Below the pieces are notes generated by a model. The model searched no databases. It saw only the letters and a program-made list of their open reading frames with translations, and was not told the DNA's origin. Below, in pieces: positions 1 to 5,750 of a stretch of 7,541 nucleotides of DNA; within the stretch, counting starts at the first letter, position 1, and every line of letters begins with the position of its first letter. The stretch is from Anaerolineae bacterium (lineage in GTDB: Bacteria > Chloroflexota > Anaerolineae > Anaerolineales > Villigracilaceae), in NCBI GenBank assembly GCA_003141915.1, contig PLNY01000133.1, forward strand, positions 1 through 7,541, written 5' to 3'. The translations under genes were made by a program, and so were the position numbers.

Positions 1-317
1 AGAAAATAAAACGTTACGGCTCCAGTTAACGCGACCAATACTGTAAGCGAAAAGAATCCGCCCAATCGATATAACAAATAAAAAATGATTTCGGAAATCC
101 AAAAAGCATTGACCCAGGGCTGACCGGCGCGCGTATAGCTAAATGTGTCGGTCAGAAGAATGGATTTCGATTGCCACATATCCTGGCCTGCGCGCAAATG
201 CCACCACATATCTGCATCTTGCGGCGTGCGCGTCAGGATGATAAAGACCAATATGGGAACAAGGAATTCCAGTAAGGTTTGTGTTTTTCCAATGGCCGAA
301 AATTTTAGTCTATTCAT
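1..317 (-). CDS. Polytopic membrane protein, GT-C-like, partial (C-terminus beyond window)
   Basis: The N-terminal 105 residues are visible; the gene runs off the left edge and is open throughout. After a short cytoplasmic start there is a first membrane segment (about residues 14-29). It is followed by an acidic, aromatic loop with DADMWWHLRAG (34-44), then TDTFSYT (56-62), W68 and E76, and further hydrophobic stretches (about 74-84 and 89-105). This 'D-x-WWHL-x-x-G ... D-x-F-S-x-T ... G-x-x-W' pattern is familiar from large uncharacterised bacterial membrane proteins that resemble GT-C glycosyltransferases; the acidic loop after helix 1 is where GT-C enzymes keep catalytic acids. The ATG at 317 lies 3 nt past the stop of the preceding gene. 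No good Shine-Dalgarno sequence is visible, so translation probably depends on coupling to that gene. An ATG a few bases upstream is closed by a stop after four codons. Enzyme activity, donor and acceptor are unknown. Confidence 0.8.
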   Translation of the reverse strand, partial: MNRLKFSAIGKTQTLLEFLVPILVFIILTRTPQDADMWWHLRAGQDMWQSKSILLTDTFSYTRAGQPWVNAFWISEIIFYLLYRLGGFFSLTVLVALTGAVTFYF

Positions 318-320
318 GGA

Positions 321-1901
321 TCATTTCACGGCGTAAATTTTCACGTCTCGATCATTGTACACAAGTTGAAGATTTGAAGAAGGGATAAAGTTCGAGTCGA
401 TCTCTTGTTCGAGCGGACCGTAGATAATCCATTTGACTGATGTGCTATTAATCCAGTCGGATGGTTCATTATTTTCATAGAAAGATTTTACATGTTCCTG
501 CTTGGCTGAAAAATTCAGCGTTTCCATTTCGTGTCCATAATAAACGCGCAAGTCCGTTTTTTGTGCGACGATCTGCGCGGTTTGTTCGGACGCCAACACA
601 AAGTCGTCCGCTGGCGCGTGTTGGTTCAGCCATTGAACCGCGCCATCGATACTGGCGGGATAAAAAAATTCTGCAGGATGAGTCTGCAAATAAAATGCGC
701 GCCCGAGACTCAGATAAATAGACGATGAAGACGCGATAAAAATGAACAGCAGCATAAAACCTGTTTGCCAGCGGTTCAAGCCCCGACTTTTTGCGGCTGC
801 CGTTTCGAAGAATTCTTTCAGCACCCAGACCGCGAGCATGGCCATGGGAATAGTAATGCCAAGTAGGAAGCGGCGCTGGATATCAAAAGGCGAATACGCC
901 AGCAGGAACGCGATCACGATCCAGAAAAGCGCCGCACCTAGTGCCGGTATCTTTTGTTTGATGGCAATCACGCCGCCTGCGATGGCCAGCGGCCAGAACA
1001 ATGCGAATCCCCAAATATAATACTGGAACGGCGGCGACAAAGTTTGATTCTCAATGGTGTATTGACTCCAAATTGGATCGCGTGTTAGTACAATGAAATT
1101 GTATGCCAGTAGTGGTAACTGTGCGAGCGCTAATAGCGCCAGCGAGCCTACAACCCGCCATTGAATCTTTCGATCCTGCCACCATGCAAAAAGAATCGCT
1201 CCCACAAAACCGATATCCACAACTGCAAAGGCAATGGGATTGGTGGCTTGAACAAGAATTGCCGCCAACGCAATCCAAAGAATGTATTGCCAGCGCCGCG
1301 TCTTCAGGTATTCCAGCCATAGACTCGTTGCGATACACATTCCCGTTAATGCAAATGTGAAATGCGGAAATAGGGAAAGGCTGAAGAGAATATATCCATC
1401 AATGAACCAGAAATCAATGGGCGTGATATTTCCTGATGACCAGTGCAAGACAAGTTGAAGCCAGCCCAAGCCTGATCCCAACGCGGCGAGAAGAAAACCT
1501 GCGCGCGCCCAAAATCGATCCGGAAAGATTCGGCGAAATAGATCGTAGATTGCAAACAGAGCAGAGAAACCAAATATCCAGCGCGCCAGTTCATAGGTCT
1601 GTTCGGGTGAGAGATGAATCCATTTGCTGATGTGACCGAGCGTGATGTAGAACATCCGCACGTAAGCCGGATGGGGAAGCTCTGTTGTAAATCGAAACTC
1701 ATATGCCCAATCGCCCTGCATCCCGGATTGCATCATCGCACTGTCCACGGAATAATCCTGCGGATCGAAGTAGATGCCTCTAAAATGCAGATCGTTGGTC
1801 TGGGCCAATTGTCCGGCCCAGGTTGGAAGCGAACTCCAAATGAGGATCAACGCGGAAATCATCGAAATCCACAGCAGATCTTTCCTGTCTTTCCAGTTCA
1901 C
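321..1901 (-). CDS. Multi-pass membrane protein, GT-C glycosyltransferase-like (526 aa)
   Basis: The protein probably starts at GTG 1901, whose GTGA overlaps the TGA of the preceding gene. A GAGGAAG ribosome binding site sits 2-5 nt upstream. The open frame extends 13 codons further to 1940, but that would need a long overlap. Membrane segment 1 is at about residues 9-22. A large outer loop with acidic residues follows (D46, D49, D53 in a DYSVDSAMMQSG stretch; E74 and HP at 77-78). Then come about ten hydrophobic helices between residues 105 and 405. The last 115 residues or so (from FFYPASIDGA, about 412) are soluble and probably extracytoplasmic. This layout of an acidic first loop, 10-13 helices and a C-terminal outer domain is that of PMT/ArnT-type GT-C transferases using polyprenyl-phosphate sugars. 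The family is inferred from architecture and motifs, so the substrate cannot be named. It is the middle gene of a three-gene translationally coupled set. Confidence 0.8.
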   Translation of the reverse strand: MNWKDRKDLLWISMISALILIWSSLPTWAGQLAQTNDLHFRGIYFDPQDYSVDSAMMQSGMQGDWAYEFRFTTELPHPAYVRMFYITLGHISKWIHLSPEQTYELARWIFGFSALFAIYDLFRRIFPDRFWARAGFLLAALGSGLGWLQLVLHWSSGNITPIDFWFIDGYILFSLSLFPHFTFALTGMCIATSLWLEYLKTRRWQYILWIALAAILVQATNPIAFAVVDIGFVGAILFAWWQDRKIQWRVVGSLALLALAQLPLLAYNFIVLTRDPIWSQYTIENQTLSPPFQYYIWGFALFWPLAIAGGVIAIKQKIPALGAALFWIVIAFLLAYSPFDIQRRFLLGITIPMAMLAVWVLKEFFETAAAKSRGLNRWQTGFMLLFIFIASSSSIYLSLGRAFYLQTHPAEFFYPASIDGAVQWLNQHAPADDFVLASEQTAQIVAQKTDLRVYYGHEMETLNFSAKQEHVKSFYENNEPSDWINSTSVKWIIYGPLEQEIDSNFIPSSNLQLVYNDRDVKIYAVK

Positions 1902-3400
1902 TGCTTCCTCACGAAAAGATATACATCCAGCCCATCCCAAACTTCTTTTGTTTCCAAATTGTAATGAGAATTTAAATACTCAAGGTCCGGATGCATTGCG
2001 TATCCGCTGGACTGGTATTCTTCGATTGAACTTTGATAAATGATATACCAGACTCGTGACGCATTCCCGACAGCGGTCTGAATATTCGGCTTTGCGCTCA
2101 CGCCTAGGACTTCTTGTGTGGCCGGCGCCAACGTATCTTCCGGGCTTCCCGGCGCGTCTGCGATATAAACCTGCGGAAGCGACCGATCAAAATAGATGGC
2201 GGGAAGCAGCGACAATTTGTTCGAATGTACGATTAGGTCGCCGGATTGGATTCGTGATTGCAGGGAAGCATCCAAAGCCTGAAACGGCCCATAAGGAAAA
2301 TCTTTGTAGACAACGTGTTCGTAAATGCCCATGATGGATGCAACCGCAAGAAGGATGAAAGCCAAGCCTTGAATGGGGCGAGGCAATTTTGTATGAGTTA
2401 ACACCCACGCAATCCATAACATGAAAACCGCCCCAGAGGGAACGAGCGCCCGCTCGATGTAGACCGGCTCCCATTGCGAAAAAAGAAATAACAGAAGTGG
2501 CGGCGCGAACGATAAATAGAAAGTCCATAATCCTTCTCCCGAACTGTCTTTTCGAATCATTCGGACCGTTTGCAGAATCCCAACGACCACCAACATCAAC
2601 GCGATCAATAAAGCAATCGGCAACCAGTTGTTGGGTAAAGGCAAGTTGGTGGTAAATACGAGAAGGAGCGTAAATAAACGGGAAAGATCGGGACGCGCGA
2701 CCCAATAAGATTGCTCGACTTTTGCAAATTGACCGGGGATCTCGATCAGCCAGGGAATATACAAGACAACGGCTCCAAGCCCGGCCAGCAAGACCGCTTT
2801 TAGGGATTTCCAGTCCCGCTGGAGAATCGGCGTGATTGCGAGGGGAATTAAATAAAAAGCCGCGAGGTTGTGTGCGTATTGAGCCAGCGCGGCCGCGATG
2901 GCAAATAAAATCCACCAGCGGAGTTTGCCGGTCTTTGAACCTCGGATGTAGGCATACGTGGCAAGCAACAGCCACATCGCCATGAAAGCATACATTCGTA
3001 TTTCCTGGGCGTAGTGAATCTGAAATGGAGCCAGCGCAGTGAAAAGCATGGCGAATTGTGCGGTTGTTTCTCCGAAGAGTTCGCGGCCAATTAAATATAT
3101 CAGGCAGACCACACCCATTCCGGTAATGATTGAAAGTATTCTTACGGAGATAAGCGATTCGCCGAAGACTTTCATCCATAGCCAAAGCAGCGTGTAATAA
3201 CTAATTGGATGGATGTCGGCGGTACCGGAACCGGTCGCGGCCAACGTTCCATAAAGCATGGGCGAGATTCCCTTTTCCGAGAAGAGAATGGAAAAGGCCT
3301 CGTCATACCAAATCGGACGCGTTGCGATGCCTAATAGGCGGACAGCCAAAGCCAGAACAAAAATGATGACGGCTTTAAGATCGATCTTTACTTTTTGCAT
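1898..3400 (-). CDS. GT-C family glycosyltransferase-like membrane protein (PMT_2/GT83-type, 500 aa)
   Basis: The start is placed at ATG 3400, with AGGA just upstream; an in-frame TTG at 3418 is possible but has a poorer site. The protein shows the hallmarks of bacterial dolichyl/undecaprenyl-phosphate-sugar mannosyltransferase-like proteins. Helix 1 (about 10-27) is followed by RPIWYDEAFS (28-37), whose DE is the expected catalytic acidic pair in the first outer loop. HP at 64-65 and YY at 68-69 come before helix 2, and R87 with the following helix next. YAQEIRMY (130-137) matches the family's conserved 'YA-x-E-x-R-x-Y' segment. About 11 helices span 10-361, then a soluble outer domain runs to 500. 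It would transfer a sugar from a lipid-phosphate donor on the outer face of the cytoplasmic membrane. The acceptor (glycan, lipid or protein) is not evident. It is the first gene of the operon, and its TGA overlaps the next gene's GTG. Confidence 0.86.
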   Translation of the reverse strand: MQKVKIDLKAVIIFVLALAVRLLGIATRPIWYDEAFSILFSEKGISPMLYGTLAATGSGTADIHPISYYTLLWLWMKVFGESLISVRILSIITGMGVVCLIYLIGRELFGETTAQFAMLFTALAPFQIHYAQEIRMYAFMAMWLLLATYAYIRGSKTGKLRWWILFAIAAALAQYAHNLAAFYLIPLAITPILQRDWKSLKAVLLAGLGAVVLYIPWLIEIPGQFAKVEQSYWVARPDLSRLFTLLLVFTTNLPLPNNWLPIALLIALMLVVVGILQTVRMIRKDSSGEGLWTFYLSFAPPLLLFLFSQWEPVYIERALVPSGAVFMLWIAWVLTHTKLPRPIQGLAFILLAVASIMGIYEHVVYKDFPYGPFQALDASLQSRIQSGDLIVHSNKLSLLPAIYFDRSLPQVYIADAPGSPEDTLAPATQEVLGVSAKPNIQTAVGNASRVWYIIYQSSIEEYQSSGYAMHPDLEYLNSHYNLETKEVWDGLDVYLFVRKQ

Positions 3401-3407
3401 TATCCTG

Positions 3408-3419
3408 ATTGTACACAAT
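3408..3419. promoter_or_regulatory. 12-bp inverted repeat in the leader of the glycosyltransferase operon
   Basis: ATTGT-AC-ACAAT forms two perfect 5-bp arms around a 2-bp centre, 7 bp upstream of the ATG at 3400 (minus strand). It could be a small operator or a weak hairpin that affects access to the start. The arms are short, and an 11-base copy (ATTGTACACAA) also occurs inside a coding region at 354-364, so chance is a real possibility. Confidence 0.2.
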
Positions 3420-3518
3420 TTCTTTGTTCGAGCGGATTACACTAATGCAAAACAGATATAAATCTGGATTCAGTTTATAAGCATCGTCAAATCAAAAAGT
3501 ATGCACCGCAATATACAC

Positions 3519-3548
3519 TTGACAAAAGAACATCAAAAAATGTAATAT
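3519..3548 (+). promoter_or_regulatory. Sigma-70-type promoter for rhaB
   Basis: A perfect -35 hexamer TTGACA (3519-3524) is followed after 18 bp by TAATAT (3543-3548), which matches four of six positions of the -10 consensus. The predicted transcription start is near 3555, which gives an untranslated leader of about 90 nt before the rhaB ATG. The region is AT-rich, as expected for a promoter. The -35 match is strong and the -10 is average. Confidence 0.55.
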
Positions 3549-3560
3549 GTATTTGTTGTT

Positions 3561-3584
3561 GCCAATAAAAATCAATAAATTGGC
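3561..3584. promoter_or_regulatory. Possible operator: GCCAAT-N12-ATTGGC inverted repeat
   Basis: Perfect 6-bp arms (3561-3566 and 3579-3584) flank a 12-bp A-rich spacer. The element sits about +7 to +30 relative to the predicted rhaB transcription start, where a repressor would block initiation or elongation. The spacer region also contains CAATAAA twice (3563-3569 and 3573-3579), 10 bp apart, which is one helical turn. A sugar-responsive repressor site would fit the gene it precedes, but no regulator gene is in the window, so the role is inferred from position and symmetry only. Confidence 0.3.
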
Positions 3585-3605
3585 GCTCGACCTGATGAAG
3601 GTTTT

Positions 3606-3638
3606 ATGGAATTAGAAACGTTTTTCGGATTGACTTAG
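3606..3638 (+). CDS. Possible 10-codon leader peptide upstream of rhaB
   Basis: ATG at 3606 opens a short frame encoding MELETFFGLT and ends with TAG at 3636-3638. GAAGG (3597-3601) lies 4 nt before the ATG and could act as a ribosome binding site. The stop codon lies within the Shine-Dalgarno sequence of rhaB (TTAGGA) and ends 8 nt before the rhaB start. A terminating ribosome would therefore be well placed to reinitiate there. It has no codon run typical of an attenuator. It may be a chance ORF. Confidence 0.2.
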   Translation: MELETFFGLT

Positions 3639-3646
3639 GACTGTAT

Positions 3647-5122
3647 ATGTCTCGAATGTTTGATTATCTTGCGATTGACATCGGGGCCGAAAGCGGCCGC
3701 GCCATTGTCGGTACCCTGGACGGCGGTCAACTCACATTACAGGAAGTCCATCGCTTTATTAATGGGCCTGTACGGCTGGCTGACGGTCTTCATTGGGATG
3801 TATTGCGTTTATGGAGTGAAATCAAAGCCGGTATTGCAGCGGCAGTGAAAAGCAGGGCGAGACTCAATGGAATTGGTCTCGATACCTGGGGCGTAGATTT
3901 TGCACTGCTGGACCGCAATGGCGGCTTACTAACCAATCCTTTTCATTACCGCGATGCACGCACTGATGGAATGCTTGACGAAGCATTCCGCCATATGCCG
4001 CGCGCCGACGTCTTTGCCAATACCGGCATCCAGTTTATGCAAATCAATACGCTGTATCAATTACTTTCGATGTCCGTACAAAAATCTCCCTTGTTAGATG
4101 CGGCACAGTCGATGGTCATGATCCCTGACTTATTTAATTACTGGTTAAGTGGTCAAATCGCAAACGAATTTACTGACGCGACCACGACTCAGTGTTTTGA
4201 TCCGCGGAAACGGGATTGGGCATGGCCTGTGCTTGAGGCTTTCAACATACCGCTTCACCTTTTTCATCCTGTCATCGAACCGGGAACTGTGATTGGAACT
4301 TTGCTTCCGAGTGTTGTGGAAGAGACAGGCGCGGGGGGAGTTCAAATCGTCGTTCCAGCTTGTCACGATACAGGCTCGGCTGTTGTCGCGGTTCCAGCTG
4401 AGAATCAGGATTTCGCCTGGATTAGTTCTGGAACGTGGTCAGTTATGGGCACAGAAGTCCGCCAACCGATAGTCAATAATCAAGCACTAGCATACAACTT
4501 CACTAACGAGGGCGGAGCATTTGGCACATGGCAATTTTCGATGAACCTTACAGGTCTGTGGCTGGTGCAGGAATGCCGTCGTGCCTGGCGGCATCAGGGC
4601 GAAGACATGACCTATGATGATATTACTCAGCTTGCCTCTGAATCCAGGCCCTTCCTTGCAGTCATTAATCCCGATGATAGTATTTTCCTTCATCCCGGTG
4701 ACATGCCGGAGCGTATTCGAAAGTATTGTATGGATTCAAAGCAACCCACGCCGCAAACCAAGGGCGAGGTTGTACGCGTAGCGCTCGAAAGTATCGCTCT
4801 GAAATATCGGTGGGTGCTTGAGCGGTTGGATGAACTAAGCGGCAAACATCACGATCCGATTCATATCATCGGCGGAGGGACGAAGAACCGTCTGCTCAAC
4901 CAGTTCACGGCGGATTGTACCCGGCGCAAGGTCATTGCTGGACCAGTAGAGGCTACCGCTATTGGTAACCTGCTTATGCAGGCGATCGCTCTGGGTCATC
5001 TGGGCTCGTTATCGGAGGCGCGTGCTGTTGTTCGTGCATCCTTTACTCCTGAGATATATACACCAAATGCAAATGCAGGCTGGGATGATGCCTATGCCAG
5101 ATTGCAGAAGGTGATGAAATAA
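3647..5122 (+). CDS. rhaB: Rhamnulokinase (L-rhamnulose kinase), FGGY family
   Basis: It phosphorylates L-rhamnulose with ATP to L-rhamnulose 1-phosphate, the second step of cytoplasmic L-rhamnose breakdown. At 491 residues it matches E. coli RhaB (489) in length and collinear motifs. The N-terminal FGGY domain has the phosphate-binding DIGAESGR (11-18), HRF (35-37), GLDTWGVDFALLD (77-89), YRDARTDG (101-108) and NTLYQL (134-139). The expected catalytic aspartate is D241 in CHDTGSAV. The C-terminal domain has SSGTWSVMG (260-268), TNEGGAFG (286-293), the ATP-site HIIGGGTKNRLLNQ (406-419) and AGPVEATAIGN (431-441). These motifs favour rhamnulokinase over xylulokinase, glycerol kinase or fuculokinase. 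The start is ATG 3647 with AGGA 6 nt upstream; M4 is a less likely alternative. It appears monocistronic: the genes for isomerase, aldolase, transporter and regulator are not adjacent and must lie elsewhere if the pathway is complete. Confidence 0.95.
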   Translation: MSRMFDYLAIDIGAESGRAIVGTLDGGQLTLQEVHRFINGPVRLADGLHWDVLRLWSEIKAGIAAAVKSRARLNGIGLDTWGVDFALLDRNGGLLTNPFHYRDARTDGMLDEAFRHMPRADVFANTGIQFMQINTLYQLLSMSVQKSPLLDAAQSMVMIPDLFNYWLSGQIANEFTDATTTQCFDPRKRDWAWPVLEAFNIPLHLFHPVIEPGTVIGTLLPSVVEETGAGGVQIVVPACHDTGSAVVAVPAENQDFAWISSGTWSVMGTEVRQPIVNNQALAYNFTNEGGAFGTWQFSMNLTGLWLVQECRRAWRHQGEDMTYDDITQLASESRPFLAVINPDDSIFLHPGDMPERIRKYCMDSKQPTPQTKGEVVRVALESIALKYRWVLERLDELSGKHHDPIHIIGGGTKNRLLNQFTADCTRRKVIAGPVEATAIGNLLMQAIALGHLGSLSEARAVVRASFTPEIYTPNANAGWDDAYARLQKVMK

Positions 5123-5126
5123 TGCC

Positions 5127-5720
5127 TCACTGCTGAGTGGATGGGTTACTAGCTCTGTCCAAATATTTCGAGATGAGCGTGTCATAGCTTGCAGTGGACT
5201 TGAAACCTTTGACCGCCAGTTTTTTTCTAATGTTAAACGAGACTTCGCCGCGCTGAATCATGGATATTACCTCGGCATAATCAGCGGGATCGCAAACAAG
5301 AGTAACGCGTTCGTGATTCTTGGCCGCGGCGCGAATGAGCGTTACGCCGCCGATGTCGATGTTCTCGATAGCATCGGCATAGGCGGCATTTGGCTTGGCA
5401 ATTGTCTCTTCAAATGGATACAAGTTTACAACTACAAGGTCAATGTAATCCCAACCGAGGGCAAGCAGTTCGTTGTGATCGGCTTCAGTGGGGCGCGCCA
5501 GCAGGCCGCCGTGAATGGCGGGATGCAATGTCTTGACGCGGCCGCCAAGAATTTCAGGCGAGCGGGTGTAATCGGCGACTTCAGTGACGTTGATCTGATT
5601 CTCGCGCAAAAGTTTGGCGGTGCCGCCTGATGCGAGCAAAGTCCAACCAAGCGCGGCGAGAGCGTTGGCAAAATCAACGAGACCAGTTTTGTTGTAGACA
5701 GAGAGAATGGCTGTGGGCAT
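5127..5720 (-). CDS. purH: Stand-alone IMP cyclohydrolase (N-terminal half of PurH)
   Basis: It closes the ring of FAICAR to give IMP, the last step of de novo purine synthesis, in the cytoplasm. The 197 residues are one MGS-like cyclohydrolase domain, equal to the first 200 or so residues of fused PurH/ATIC. The start MPTAILSVYNKTGLVDFA is typical, as are SGGTAKLL (31-38), GGRVKTLHPAIHGGLLA (59-75), VVNLYPF (97-103), ENIDIGGVTLIRAAAKNH (119-136) and the end motif TASYDTLISKYL (176-187). Residues equivalent to human ATIC K66, Y104, D125 and K137 are all present (K63, Y101, D122, K134). The domain ends naturally at SNPSTQQ and then a stop, with no sign of frameshifting into the transformylase, which is encoded upstream. 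AAAGGA 6 nt before ATG 5720 supports the start. It is the second gene of a two-gene unit, and its stop faces that of rhaB with only 4 bp between. Confidence 0.93.
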   Translation of the reverse strand: MPTAILSVYNKTGLVDFANALAALGWTLLASGGTAKLLRENQINVTEVADYTRSPEILGGRVKTLHPAIHGGLLARPTEADHNELLALGWDYIDLVVVNLYPFEETIAKPNAAYADAIENIDIGGVTLIRAAAKNHERVTLVCDPADYAEVISMIQRGEVSFNIRKKLAVKGFKSTASYDTLISKYLDRASNPSTQQ

Positions 5721-5750
5721 AGGAATTCCTTTATTGAAATTTGTGATAGT

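Larger units (their letters stand above)
3419..3646. other. AT-rich divergent intergenic region
   Basis: These roughly 230 bases lie between the leftward glycosyltransferase operon and rightward rhaB. They are clearly richer in A and T than the flanking genes. They hold a strong candidate promoter for rhaB (3519-3548), an inverted repeat (3561-3584) and a possible leader ORF (3606-3638). For the leftward operon there is a TTGACG hexamer (3490-3485, minus strand), but no convincing -10 box at the right distance. No RNA gene or recognised riboswitch is visible. Confidence 0.7.

Noticed and set aside
354..364. ATTGTACACAA, shared with the glycosyltransferase leader at 3408-3418
   Set aside because: This copy lies inside coding sequence (residues LVYN near the C-terminus) and is only 11 bases, so a shared regulatory role is unlikely.
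2187..3185. Minus-strand open frame of 332 codons inside the first glycosyltransferase gene
   Set aside because: It is an out-of-frame overlap. Its product is rich in R, S, H and C, without domains, while the other frame has WYDEAFS and YAQEIRMY and well-formed helices.
3485..3490. TTGACG on the minus strand as a -35 box for the glycosyltransferase operon
   Set aside because: At 17 or 18 bp downstream the hexamers are CCAGAT and CAGATT, which match only two or three positions of the -10 consensus.
5124..5138. Small dyad around CTCACTGCTGAG at the convergent junction as a bidirectional terminator
   Set aside because: Only a 4-bp stem forms and no T tract follows on either strand.
5185..5226. 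Run of seven T at 5220-5226 as a rhaB terminator
   Set aside because: The bases before it form no stable GC-rich stem, and the run encodes conserved-length lysine codons of the opposing cyclohydrolase gene.
5313..5630. Plus-strand open frame of 105 codons opposite the cyclohydrolase gene
   Set aside because: It is antisense to a strongly conserved enzyme whose catalytic residues are intact, with no supporting start signal.
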